DNA of 64,000 nucleotides. Origin: Curtobacterium sp. MCPF17_002 (lineage in GTDB: Bacteria > Actinomycetota > Actinomycetes > Actinomycetales > Microbacteriaceae). Made by a program: the position numbers and the translations under genes. The DNA lies in NCBI RefSeq assembly GCF_003234115.2, contig NZ_CP126251.1, positions 1,860,001-1,924,000 of the forward strand, given 5' to 3'. Positions within the stretch are counted from its first letter, which is position 1; every line of letters begins with the position of its first letter. The notes below the pieces were generated by a model, which did no database searches, was not told where the DNA came from, and saw nothing but the letters and a program-made list of their open reading frames with translations. Shown piece after piece: positions 44,601 to 51,721 of the stretch.

Positions 44601-45047
44601 CACCGTGAAGCGACGCTCGTCGTCGTTCCGGAACGTCACCGCGGCGGCGCCCCACGTCGTCTGGTCGTCGCCGCGCAGGTTCACGTCGCGGAGACTGCCG
44701 GTCTCCGGGTCACGGCGGGTGTCCACCTTGCCGCGCAGGTACGTCAGCAGGTTGCGCTGGTCGGCACTGCGGGCGCGCCCGGTCGTGGCGTCGTTCGAGG
44801 CGCCGTTGAACGGCACGTCGGACGGCATCATCACGGCCAGGTAGGCGTCCATCAGCGTCGACTTGCCCGTTCCGGACGCGCCGGAGATGAGCGTCGCGGT
44901 GCCGGACAGCTCGACCTGGCGGTGGCCGTGGAAGCCGCCCCAGTTGACGACCTGCATCGATTCGGCGCGCCACTGCGCGACCGTGTCGAACAGCGCCGGG
45001 ATCCCGTACGCGCTCTGGCCGAAGGCATCCGTCGCGGTGTCCGTCAT
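41661..45047 (-). CDS. jetC: JetC/MksB-like SMC ATPase (Wadjet-type)
   Basis: 1128 residues. Walker A is GASGTGKST at residues 56-64. Long Arg/Glu/Ala-rich coiled coils occupy most of 280-500 and 650-850 around a central hinge-like globular section. The C-terminus has the signature SGGETQE and Walker B FAPVFLDEAF. This is the SbcC/MukB-like SMC subunit of Wadjet and MksBEF systems, which extrude and, with a nuclease, cleave small circular DNA. It overlaps jetB by four bases. The next gene expected, jetD, is absent: after the stop comes the palindromic repeat array. Confidence 0.85.
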   Translation of the reverse strand: MTDTATDAFGQSAYGIPALFDTVAQWRAESMQVVNWGGFHGHRQVELSGTATLISGASGTGKSTLMDAYLAVMMPSDVPFNGASNDATTGRARSADQRNLLTYLRGKVDTRRDPETGSLRDVNLRGDDQTTWGAAAVTFRNDDERRFTVLRAYIVPKRARGVGDIQMTMATVDDTFDLRRLEEFVPSRFHHLELTGRVPGLVIRDTYQELAYTLQTRLGIGDSGGGNRAMRLLARIQAGQHLPTVDALYKSLVLETPGTYEAADRALAHFSALDEAYEAMDTEERKVRILSPIVELHEEISRATAAAQALDGIATGAEVSPFAHWTASRKRELLDAEVSRNARERTAARAEVAAAEARHAAVEIELRDAEARLRDQGGNALAQLEDRIERLTRERDAVVRTRTVFEERTAVLGSPVSSEQSFTAIQRAAHEFLGTYAASRSDLDDRRDALTREEYPLLDRERSLRQERQSLEHRQGAMPLPMHEARVQMARAAGIDPADLPFAAELLDVLPGEERWRTAIESVLAPVARTLLVDQDKLTSFSAAIDALRLPVRVQFEGVPTGPHLDLEGDPSMVSGKLAIKASPFSTWVRERIESDRTDARCVSSASELGGGGRRVTESGQLRDGRRGAHGDRRQANVIGFTNEARVASVEQELASIAEDLATLEARRTDVAQDLTALDTLRAAHQHVVDVTWQAIDVLGVEDSLARLDEQRHALLAADDGLRTLRESVARLRKALDEAADRRSAARLSVTRLEERHAVLVDGQDAAAEILSRFDDTPASLPDAAQEQLLAETFEEVGAPDGIDGFDDAARRLRRRLEERLSQALDGAASASTALTLTFQRYQDAWPDPNLGTGVASYPDYFRVLDQIVATGLHARRTEWRRRLSQWSGEDLVPLAGAFDRAVVEIEERLEPVNEILRELPFGANRDRLKIQIRRVTREDVTQFRRELRALSASTSTELTDDVLETRFRRLRRFMAVIRPDTDSPRGRTTQRDAVLDVRRHMEITAVRYDTDGNDLGVYSSLGDKSGGETQELVAFIVGAALRYQLGDETRPRPRFAPVFLDEAFIKADSEFAGRAVTAWLRLGFQLVVSAPLDKVTALEPSMERLLSMRKHPETGYSSITEIARVAD

Positions 45048-45889
45048 GCTCCGGTCTCGCCTTCTTCGTCGAGTTCGTCGGCCTGGAGGCGCGGCTCGCC
45101 CCCGTCGGTCGGCGCACCATCAGGGGTGGTCGCGTCCTCGGACCCCGCCGGGTTATCGGAACCCGCCGGGTTCTCGGACTCCGCCGGGTTCCCGGGGACG
45201 GTGCTCGCCTCGGTGGACTGCACCCACCGGTCGAGTTCGAGCAGTCGCTCCAGCGGGAGCAGCACCTCGACCACGCTCGCCACCCGAAAGCGGTCCGGGT
45301 CGGTGGTCCGGAGGAGGATGCGCGCCGTCACGAGCCGCTCGACGGCCTTCGCGACGCGCCCCTCGTCACGGGTGCGGTCGGTCGCGGTCGCGGGACGGAA
45401 GCCGGCGACGTGCCCGAGGATCTCGGAGCGGTCGACGACGACCTGGTCCGGACCCGGACGGGTGTCGGCACGCAAACGCATCCGCAGGTAGACGAGGACG
45501 ATCGTCTCCTCGCGGGTGTACGGCAGGTCGCGGAGCAGGGTCGGGAACGCCTGACGCTGGCTCTCCGAGCGGGCCTGGCGCTTCCAGGCGACCTCGCGGT
45601 CGCGGTCGACGTGCAGCTCGAGGAACAGGTCGTTGAGGCGCGAGCGCAACTGGTGCTCGGCGTCGAGCACGGCGCGCCACTCGTCGGCGTGCGTGCGGGC
45701 GCTCACGTACGAGTTGCGGAGCAGCGCGACGAGCGCGCGGCGCTGGCGGTCGTCGAGGCGGCCCTCGTCGCCCTCGAAGAGGGCGAAGCTCGTCTCGTCG
45801 CGTTCGTCGCGTTCGTCGTCCTGCAGGACGCTCGTGGGGTCGTCGAAGGGGACGGTCTCGTCCACCGGTGCCGGCGTCGTGTCGCTCAC
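45044..45889 (-). CDS. jetB: JetB/MksE-like protein (DUF4194)
   Basis: 281 residues. A DUF4194 core (about 55-215) shows RRALVALLRNSYVSARTHAD, a helix region with LRDLPYTREETIVLVYLRM (both in part), and a winged-helix part ending RVAKAVERLVTARILLR. MksE/KiteB-type proteins bridge the kleisin and SMC subunits. The last 60 residues are a low-complexity tail with NPAGS and ENPAE repeats. The GTG at 45889 lies after GGAGG. It overlaps jetA and jetC at its two ends. Confidence 0.85.
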   Translation of the reverse strand: MSDTTPAPVDETVPFDDPTSVLQDDERDERDETSFALFEGDEGRLDDRQRRALVALLRNSYVSARTHADEWRAVLDAEHQLRSRLNDLFLELHVDRDREVAWKRQARSESQRQAFPTLLRDLPYTREETIVLVYLRMRLRADTRPGPDQVVVDRSEILGHVAGFRPATATDRTRDEGRVAKAVERLVTARILLRTTDPDRFRVASVVEVLLPLERLLELDRWVQSTEASTVPGNPAESENPAGSDNPAGSEDATTPDGAPTDGGEPRLQADELDEEGETGA

Positions 45890-47439
45890 CGTGCCTCCTG
45901 TCCGTTCTGGTGGTTCTGGTTGTTCTGCTTGTTCTGGCCTGCTCGGTCGTCGTCGAGCGCGGCCGTCGGCATGGTGAAGGCGACCGGGCTGCCGTCCGGC
46001 CGCACCGTGCGGTGCAGGGCGACGTGCGCGGCGGACTCGAAGTCCTCGTGCCCGGTCAGCAGGTGCGCCAGCCCGAAGAGCTCGACGGGCCGGCGCTGCT
46101 CGGGTGGCAGACCGTGGAACGCGTCCACGCTCGTGTCCGCCTCTGCGAACCGGAGCGCCGCGCGGAGCTCGGTGAGGAGCGGACCGCCGTGTCGGCGGAG
46201 CATCTCGACGTCGAGGTCCTCGAAGACGTCGTCGTCCGGCGCCTCGATGGGCGGCGGGACCGACTCGGCGTCCGGGTCGTAGAAGCGCTCGCGGAGCGTC
46301 CCCACCTCGGCCGTCGCGGGGAGCAGCCCGATCGGCACCCGGTCGCGTGCGGACCCCTGGTCCATCCACCGTGCCAGGCCGCGGTTGACCGAGCGGAGCA
46401 CCGCGTCGAGCTCACGGTCGCGGACGACGTCGTGCGCGACGATCTGGTCGCGGAGCGTCGCGGTGAGCTGCCGGCGCTGGGCGAGGACGTCCTCGATGCC
46501 CTGGCGGAGGATGCCCACCGTGTTCCGGAACGCCCGACGCTCCGCCGCTCCGAGGGAGTCGGCGAAGGGGTGCGCGAGGATCGTCGCGATGTCCTCGCGG
46601 AGGCGCAGCAGGAGCGCGTCGTCGCGGAGGAGCTCGAACGCCCCCTCGAACGCGCGACCCTCGGGCGTCGCCTCCATGAGGGTGTCCGTGCGGGCGAGGT
46701 AGTCATCGAGGATCTCGCCGATCGGTCGGACCTCTTGCCGGAAGTCCTCGACGATCGAGCGGTGCATCGTCGCCACCGCTTCCTCGACGCGCTTGAAGTC
46801 GCTCGGCAGCTGGCGGATCAGGTCGGAGATGTTCGTGTAGCCGTCGCGCATCCGGGCGTCGTCGACCGTGGCGACGTCACCGCGCTCGAGCCGTTCCCGC
46901 TCCGCCTGCAGCTCGGCGATCTGCGCGTCGATGCGACGGACCTGCACGTCCGGGTCGGGTTCGGCGCGGGCGGCCCACTGGTGCACCGCGTCGACGATCA
47001 TCGCGAGGCGGCTCTCGCTGATGAGCGCACGGTCGGAGGACAGGGCGTCGACGAGGCTCAGGGCCTCGAGGGCGTGGCTCGTCAGGGAGTACTGCTCGTC
47101 GCCGTCGGGGGAGTTGGAGCGGACGAGCCACTGCGCGGCGACCCACTCACGGCTGAGGGCGCGGCCGTTGGGGCGGGTCGTCGGATCGGTCGCACCGTCG
47201 GTCGCTGCGGTGTCGACGTGCTCGCTCGCGGGGACACGGGCGCCCGTCGCCTGCAGACGCGCGACGTGCTCCTCGACCTGCAGGTGCATGCGGTCCGCGG
47301 GGACGTACTGGACGTCGCGGTCGAACACCGTGCGGAACACCGCGAGGACCGTGGCGCTCGTCGGGCGGGACATCAGCCGCAGGGTCGGACGGTCGAGGAC
47401 CGCTCGGACCCGGGCGAACTCGAGGTCGACGTCGGTCAT
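45886..47439 (-). CDS. jetA: JetA/MksF-like kleisin (DUF3375)
   Basis: 517 residues of the DUF3375 family: an N-terminal winged-helix region (RPTLRLMSRPTSATVLAVFR in part), the motif REWVAAQWLVRSNSPDGDEQYSLT, a long helical middle (VRRIDAQIAELQAERERLERG) and a C-terminal winged helix ending VELFGLAHLLTG. It ends in a Gln/Asn-rich tract from a TTCTGGTTG-type microsatellite. It is the first gene of jetABC on the minus strand, about 135 bases downstream of the tRNA-Val gene and behind a terminator hairpin. So the operon likely has its own promoter in that gap. Confidence 0.85.
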   Translation of the reverse strand: MTDVDLEFARVRAVLDRPTLRLMSRPTSATVLAVFRTVFDRDVQYVPADRMHLQVEEHVARLQATGARVPASEHVDTAATDGATDPTTRPNGRALSREWVAAQWLVRSNSPDGDEQYSLTSHALEALSLVDALSSDRALISESRLAMIVDAVHQWAARAEPDPDVQVRRIDAQIAELQAERERLERGDVATVDDARMRDGYTNISDLIRQLPSDFKRVEEAVATMHRSIVEDFRQEVRPIGEILDDYLARTDTLMEATPEGRAFEGAFELLRDDALLLRLREDIATILAHPFADSLGAAERRAFRNTVGILRQGIEDVLAQRRQLTATLRDQIVAHDVVRDRELDAVLRSVNRGLARWMDQGSARDRVPIGLLPATAEVGTLRERFYDPDAESVPPPIEAPDDDVFEDLDVEMLRRHGGPLLTELRAALRFAEADTSVDAFHGLPPEQRRPVELFGLAHLLTGHEDFESAAHVALHRTVRPDGSPVAFTMPTAALDDDRAGQNKQNNQNHQNGQEAR

Positions 47440-47481
47440 GGGCCCCTTCGTCCGGTCGGGTCGGTGTCTGATCGTGAGATG

Positions 47482-47515
47482 AGAAGAGCCCGACGCTGCT
47501 GCGTCGGGCTCTTCT
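47482..47515 (-). terminator. Rho-independent-like terminator after tRNA-Val(CAC)
   Basis: A perfect 15-bp stem (AGAAGAGCCCGACGC and its complement) with a TGCT loop on the plus strand. Read on the minus strand it is followed by TTCTCATCTC. It lies downstream of the minus-strand tRNA and 43 bases before jetA. Confidence 0.7.
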
Positions 47516-47520
47516 GGTTG

Positions 47521-47570
47521 TTCTTCAGGCCCTGTATGGGGCTCTGTTTGTTCTTCAGGCCCTGAATGGG
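47521..47570. repeat. Two 20-bp direct repeats in the tRNA-Val trailer
   Basis: TTCTTCAGGCCCTGTATGGG (47521-47540) and the same sequence with one A/T change (47551-47570) occur exactly 30 bases apart, immediately 3' of the minus-strand tRNA gene. Function unknown. They could be processing-related or traces of an insertion. Confidence 0.6.
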
Positions 47571-47574
47571 CACG

Positions 47575-47647
47575 TGGGCGATACCAGACTCGAACTGATG
47601 ACCTCTTCGGTGTGAACGAAGCGCGCTACCAACTGCGCCAATCGCCC
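47575..47647 (-). tRNA. tRNA-Val (anticodon CAC)
   Basis: 73 bases forming a full cloverleaf. The acceptor GGGCGAT pairs with ATCGCCC, the D-arm is GCGC...GCGC, the anticodon loop is TTCACAC between CTTCG and CGAAG, and the T-loop is TTCGAGT. CCA is not encoded. Confidence 0.95.
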
Positions 47648-47917
47648 CCTGCACTGTGGGTGCCAGTCGATACTAGCGGATGTGGGGCGCTGTGCTGAAC
47701 ACGGCGGTGCGCCCGGGTGTGGCGCGCGCCGGCGGGCTCGGGCGTGGGCGCCCGGCGTTCGGCATTCGGGGGTTCGGTGCGAGGTTCCGGTGTCGGTGCG
47801 ACCCGTTCGCCCTTGCACCGGGAACGCAACCTCGCACGGAACGCCGGGTTCGCGACCCGCACGATGTGGCCCGATCCGCATGAACACGGGGGACACGCCC
47901 GGTGAACGGGATCGGTT

Positions 47918-47945
47918 TTGGTGGAACGGCAGCGGTTCGTATAGA
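47918..47945 (+). promoter_or_regulatory. Candidate promoter of the Gly-Cys-Val tRNA operon
   Basis: TTGGTG, 16 bases, then TATAGA, about 58 bases upstream of tRNA-Gly. The rest of the gap between the two divergent tRNA genes (47648-48003) contains no convincing gene. Confidence 0.5.
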
Positions 47946-48003
47946 GTTTACGACGTCGCCGCGAGAGCGGGGCGACGAACGGACATGGTCTCGATCATGT
48001 CTT

Positions 48004-48075
48004 GCGGATGTGGCGCAGTGGTAGCGCATCACCTTGCCAAGGTGAGGGTCGCGAGTTCGAATCTCGTCATCCGCT
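48004..48075 (+). tRNA. tRNA-Gly (anticodon GCC)
   Basis: 72 bases. The acceptor GCGGATG pairs with CATCCGC, the anticodon loop TTGCCAA sits between TCACC and GGTGA, and the T-loop is TTCGAAT. CCA is not encoded. Confidence 0.95.
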
Positions 48076-48157
48076 CGAGTGTGGGTCTCCTCGGAGCTCC
48101 ACGACTCACCAGAGGGTATCCCACCGTTCGGGTACTCACGGAGACGTGATCCTCGAT

Positions 48158-48228
48158 GGTGGGGTGGCCGAGAGGCTAGGCAGCGGCCTGCAAAGCCGTC
48201 CACGCGGGTTCGAATCCCGTCCCCACCT
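48158..48228 (+). tRNA. tRNA-Cys (anticodon GCA)
   Basis: 71 bases. The acceptor GGTGGGG pairs with CCCCACC, the anticodon loop is CTGCAAA, and the T-arm is CGGGTTCGAATCCCG. CCA is not encoded. Confidence 0.95.
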
Positions 48229-48268
48229 CAAGACTCTGCAAGGACTTCGGTCCGGGCAGGGACGCTCT

Positions 48269-48340
48269 GGGCGATTGGCGCAGCGGTAGCGCGCTTCCCT
48301 GACACGGAAGAGGTCACTGGTTCGATCCCAGTATCGCCCA
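48269..48340 (+). tRNA. tRNA-Val (anticodon GAC)
   Basis: 72 bases. The acceptor GGGCGAT pairs with ATCGCCC, the loop CTGACAC lies between CTTCC and GGAAG, and the T-loop is TTCGATC. It is the last tRNA before the accessory region, so its 3' end is a possible integration site. Confidence 0.95.
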
Positions 48341-48347
48341 CCACGAA

Positions 48348-48379
48348 ACGAAAACCCCCGGAAATCCGGGGGTTTTCGT
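48348..48379 (+). terminator. Terminator of the tRNA operon
   Basis: A 14-bp perfect stem (ACGAAAACCCCCGG and complement) closed by AAAT lies eight bases after tRNA-Val and is followed by GTTTCT. Confidence 0.8.
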
Positions 48380-48440
48380 GTTTCTGCGGCCACGTCCCGG
48401 AGTTGACACAGGACGCTTGGCACGGATCTGGCACGTTCTG

Positions 48441-48605
48441 CTAGCCCGTCGAATCGGACTCTTGCTGGTCCTCCGCCCGGGCCGCATCCTTCTCGAGTTC
48501 TGCGATCGCCTCGACGGTCGTGTCTGCGGTCGGGCGTGCCGACTTGTCGGCGAGGTTCGGGCTCTGTGCGGTTCTTTGGTCGCTGCTGACGCATTCTGGG
48601 TTCAT
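48441..48605 (-). CDS. Short reading frame or gene remnant next to the tRNA operon
   Basis: 54 residues. The end of the reading is helical, well balanced in composition (TVEAIAELEKDAARAEDQQE) and could be the C-terminus of a larger protein whose body has been lost. The start ATG lacks a good ribosome site and overlaps the plus-strand membrane-protein gene. Elements inserted beside tRNA genes often leave such remnants. I cannot tell whether it is expressed. Confidence 0.25.
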   Translation of the reverse strand: MNPECVSSDQRTAQSPNLADKSARPTADTTVEAIAELEKDAARAEDQQESDSTG

Positions 48606-48858
48606 CCTCGCCACCACCGTTGTCGCGCTGACCGTGCCGCTGGTCGCCGCGCCGGCGCTGCAAGCGTTCACGGACACGGGGATGACGAGCATCCGCCCGG
48701 CATGGCAGGCTGACATCCCGTGGACCGGCATCACGATGCTGCTCTCCGTCATCGGTTGGGTGGCCGTCATCGTCCACGCGTCCGCGAAACACGTCGGCCT
48801 CCGGACGGAAGACACCCCAGCATCTGCATCGACGCCTGTGACGGAAGAGATCCTTTGA
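48520..48858 (+). CDS. Small membrane protein, accessory region
   Basis: 112 residues from GTG, or shorter if the TTG at 48544 is used. Two hydrophobic helices are visible, around LATTVVALTVPLVAAPAL and WTGITMLLSVIGWVAVIVHA, separated by a polar loop with TSIRPAWQADIP. A polar, Thr/Ala-rich tail ends the protein. No family is recognised. Its stop overlaps the next gene's TTG start by four bases (TTGA), so the two are translated together. Confidence 0.5.
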   Translation: MSAVGRADLSARFGLCAVLWSLLTHSGFILATTVVALTVPLVAAPALQAFTDTGMTSIRPAWQADIPWTGITMLLSVIGWVAVIVHASAKHVGLRTEDTPASASTPVTEEIL

Positions 48859-49085
48859 CCACCAACCGGACACTCGCCCTCGTCGGCGGCATCTTCGCTG
48901 CGTTCGGCGGTGCCCTCTCCGGCTCCGGCTACCTCATCCTCACCATCTCCGCCGCCGTGGGTGGCAGCTTCCCGTTCGGCGCAGCATTCATGGTGTTCGG
49001 CGGAGCACCGTTCGCCCTCGTCGGCGCAACACTGCTCGCCATCGCCTGGTTCGAGGGCCGGCCGCCGCGCGCACGACAGCCTTGA
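48855..49085 (+). CDS. Small membrane protein coupled to the preceding one
   Basis: 76 residues starting from TTG with GGAAGAG four bases upstream. Two Gly/Ala-rich hydrophobic segments (ALVGGIFAAFGGALSGSGYL, FVLVGATLLAIAW-like) and a basic end (EGRPPRARQP) are visible. It resembles the 75-residue membrane protein at 805-1032 in length and layout (two helices, RP-rich tail), which may mean a shared family. It forms an overlapping pair with the upstream gene. Confidence 0.5.
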   Translation: MTTNRTLALVGGIFAAFGGALSGSGYLILTISAAVGGSFPFGAAFMVFGGAPFALVGATLLAIAWFEGRPPRARQP

Positions 49086-49362
49086 GCAACCCCACCCGCG
49101 ACAAGGACGACGGCGTCCCCTGCAACGGCGGCAGTACGCTGTCACCGCGAACACGCCCGCCGCCGAGGCTGTCGAGCTGCGCACCCCCTACCAGCCGACC
49201 CGCGGCGTCGAGGTGAAGGTCGCCGCCTCCCAGGCCGTCCGGGAACACACCAAAGCGGGGGAACCCTCCTGGGATGAGACCCTCCACCTCGGCGCGATGT
49301 GGCGCAACGAAGCCGTCCCCTATTCGGAGCCGCGGCGACTTCGTAACGCCGTCCGCGCATAG
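49082..49362 (+). pseudogene. Frameshifted small gene
   Basis: A TTG overlapping the preceding stop opens MSNPTRDKDDGVPCNGG. That frame then degenerates into Pro/Arg-rich sequence. The -1 frame from about 49132 continues sensibly as QYAVTANTPAAEAVELRTPY and on through VREHTKAGEPSWDETLHLG to a TAG at 49362, but has no start of its own. A single-base indel near 49130 would join them into one protein of about 93 residues. Function unknown. Confidence 0.4.
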
Positions 49363-49370
49363 GAACCACG

Positions 49371-49664
49371 GTGGAGAAGCGGCCCACAGAGGTCGGGCAG
49401 ATGTGGCGACGCGAACCCTCACAGTCCCGCTACCAGGTCAAGGAAACCGCTCGGGGCGCAGGCAGGAACGTCCAACTGAAGAAGCGCCCGGGAAGTCGCA
49501 ACTCCTGGATCAGCGAGACCGGCCTCCGGGAAGTTCACGTTCCGGTAGAACTGCGACAGCAGAGCCGCGTGAGCCACCTGCACTACTCGAACACCCCGAA
49601 CACGCGAAGTGGGCGGGGTGTTCGAGTACCCCGCGGTCAGCTGACGGTGACGGTGACGGCGTAG
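49371..49664 (+). CDS. Small basic hypothetical protein (phage/element type)
   Basis: 97 residues from GTG. The segment VGQMWRREPSQSRYQVKET and then WISETGLREVHVPVE has the look of short phage or element proteins. The last 30 codons run through a terminator hairpin and into the convergent gene, so the true C-terminus may be earlier and lost to a frameshift. The motif CCGCGCATAG lies just upstream (49353-49362), as before two other elements further on. Confidence 0.4.
   Translation: MEKRPTEVGQMWRREPSQSRYQVKETARGAGRNVQLKKRPGSRNSWISETGLREVHVPVELRQQSRVSHLHYSNTPNTRSGRGVRVPRGQLTVTVTA
49584..49628. terminator. 15-bp-stem hairpin at the end of the secreted-protein gene
   Basis: TACTCGAACACCCCG (49584-49598) and CGGGGTGTTCGAGTA (49614-49628) are exact complements around a 15-base loop, nine bases past the stop of the minus-strand gene. 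Confidence 0.65.
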
Positions 49665-51415
49665 GACACTTGCCCCTGCCCGGCCGCGTTGACCGGGATG
49701 ACGCGAACCATGTTGTTCCCGGCGGGTAGGCCCGTGAGGGTGAGCGGACTCGACGGTCCAGTGACCTGGCGGGAGCCGTACAGGGTGGACAGGACGTAGC
49801 TGGTGATGGGCAGCCCGCCATCGTTCGCCGGCGCGGTGAACGAGACCGTCACAGACCCGGTGCCGCTGGTCGTGCTGGTGATGGTCGGTCGCCCGGGAGC
49901 TGTCACGGTCACCGGGGGAGTGCCGAACCGAGCGGCTGCCGGCTTGCTCACGTTTCCGGTGGCGTCCACCGCGAAAAGCGCCACCGTGTACTGCTGACCG
50001 GACGGAACGGCTGGCACCGTCGCCGAGGTGCCGGACACGATGAGCGGTGTTCCGCTCTGCGGTGTTGCGCCGGCGCCGGTGCCTTGCACGAGCCGTGCGA
50101 CGACGGACTGTGCGTCCTTCGAGGTGGACGCCTTCCAGGTGACCTTCCGCGGGGAGGTCGCCGACACGGTGACGGCGGTCGGCGCTGCCGGTGCGGTCAG
50201 GTCGGCGCGGGCTTGCCACTGCAGCGTGCCGGTCTGCGCGTTCTTGTCGATGCAGTACTGGGTGAACGACAAGTCCACGGTGTCGGGGAGGCCGGTGGCC
50301 GGGTCGAGGGTGAACTGCTTCACGGTCTCTGTGCCGGTGGTGTCACAGCCCGAGGAGCGCACTGTTGTGAGCAGGGAATACCCGTTCCCCTGCCCGCTGA
50401 TGTAGGTCTTCCGCGTACCGACGGGGATGGCACCATCGCCGGGCCCCTCGACGAACACTCTGAGGACGCTTCCGCTGCCGTCGAGGTTGTCGGCGTTGAA
50501 CGTCCAACCTCCGGCACCTGATCCGACGGTCATCGCCGTGTTCGCGCTGGACACCTTCGTCGTGACGCCCTTGTCGACGATGTCTTTCCCGGATGAGGTG
50601 ATGCCGGTCGTGCCGAGGTACGCGGACCCGGCGAGCGGAATCGTCTTGGTTGCCGTGCCGACCTTCATGTTCAGGGCTGCGGACACGGGCCCGGCAGTCT
50701 TCGGTGCGAAGCCGACGTTGAACGTACAGGTGGCGCCGGCGGCGAGGGTCGCCTTGCAGGTGCTGTTGCTGACGGAGAACGACGTCGCGTTCACACCAGC
50801 GACCGATGGAGCTCCGAGGGCGACCGCGGCCGTCCCGGTGTTGTGGAGCGTCTCCACCTGCATGGTCTTCGGCAGTCCGATGAACGTCTTCGCGAACACG
50901 ATGTTCCGAGAGCCGAGAACGACGGAGCCGGAGGCGTCCTCCCCGAACCGGAACTCTCCGATGCCGGGCACGACCGCGTCGAAGCGGGTGATGACGCCGT
51001 TGGTGGGGTCGGATGCGAGGTCAAGGATGTGGAAGTCGCCGTAGATGTACTCACCGTTGAGCTGCAACGTCGGCACCTTCGCCCCGTAGGCCTGCGTCCC
51101 GACGAGGCGGTAGGTGCCGGTCGTCAACGGCTTCCCGTCCGGCGGGGTCAGGGTGAACGTCGCACTGCTGGTGCTCGATACCGTCATTCGGGCGTCGATG
51201 CCGCGTGTGGTGTCTGCGATGTACCGCTGCACGTTCGCTCCGTCGGCGAACTGTGGCAGGCCACGCTCGGAGTAGAGCGGGGAGAGTATCTGCAGCACGC
51301 CGCCGGTCGGTGTCGGCGTTGCGGCGGATGCTGCTTCGAGCCCGGTGAATCCGAGCGCGCTGGCGGTGAGGAACGTGGCAGCTGTCATCGCTGCCGCGCG
51401 TGTGAAGCGCTGCAT
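49637..51415 (-). CDS. Secreted multidomain protein (ASH-like plus fibronectin type III)
   Basis: 592 residues. A Sec signal peptide (about residues 1-32, ending ASAAT) starts the mature chain. Residues 190-285 form a choice-of-anchor/ASH-like beta domain (TLHNTGTAAVALGAPSV, CKATLAAGATCTFNVGFAP), with paired Cys. Two fibronectin type III domains follow: about 405-495 (TAPAAPTAVTVSATSPRKV, YTVALFAVDATGNVS) and 502-592 (APGRPTITSTTSGTGSV, PITSYVLSTL). There is no anchor or sorting motif, so it is probably released or adheres by its domains. Substrate unknown. Confidence 0.75.
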   Translation of the reverse strand: MQRFTRAAAMTAATFLTASALGFTGLEAASAATPTPTGGVLQILSPLYSERGLPQFADGANVQRYIADTTRGIDARMTVSSTSSATFTLTPPDGKPLTTGTYRLVGTQAYGAKVPTLQLNGEYIYGDFHILDLASDPTNGVITRFDAVVPGIGEFRFGEDASGSVVLGSRNIVFAKTFIGLPKTMQVETLHNTGTAAVALGAPSVAGVNATSFSVSNSTCKATLAAGATCTFNVGFAPKTAGPVSAALNMKVGTATKTIPLAGSAYLGTTGITSSGKDIVDKGVTTKVSSANTAMTVGSGAGGWTFNADNLDGSGSVLRVFVEGPGDGAIPVGTRKTYISGQGNGYSLLTTVRSSGCDTTGTETVKQFTLDPATGLPDTVDLSFTQYCIDKNAQTGTLQWQARADLTAPAAPTAVTVSATSPRKVTWKASTSKDAQSVVARLVQGTGAGATPQSGTPLIVSGTSATVPAVPSGQQYTVALFAVDATGNVSKPAAARFGTPPVTVTAPGRPTITSTTSGTGSVTVSFTAPANDGGLPITSYVLSTLYGSRQVTGPSSPLTLTGLPAGNNMVRVIPVNAAGQGQVSYAVTVTVS

Positions 51416-51721
51416 GTGCCGTCCGTTCTGGTCCCCGCGTCAGTCCCACCCCGGGACGACGTCGCAGACGGTACTCCTGCTGTACCGCTCTGGAACTAGC
51501 GGTGCGGAAACCCGCAACTCGCAGCCACCAACAACCAACTCACCGGTCGATACGACAACGCCCCGCCATCCTCGTCCCCGTCCAGCTCATCGACGGCGTG
51601 ATGGGCTCCGCCGGCACCGTCAACGACCCCGACGAACTGCTCTACTCACCCCGAGCGCACCGTCGACCGACCGGGCTAGGCCATCCCGCGCAGGCGTTCG
51701 AATCGGCAGCGCCGCGCGAGC
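51416..51721. other. Intergenic stretch, no convincing gene
   Basis: About 300 bases between the starts and ends of flanking minus-strand genes. It must hold the promoter of the secreted-protein gene. A plus-strand reading with VPVQLIDGVMGSAGTVNDPD looks like a gene fragment, but it has no ribosome site and runs into the MarR gene. Nothing else is visible. Confidence 0.4.

Noticed and set aside
48269-48340. A second copy of the tRNA-Val(GAC) 3' end as attachment site within the window
   Set aside because: I found no matching direct repeat downstream up to 64000, so an attR, if any, lies outside.
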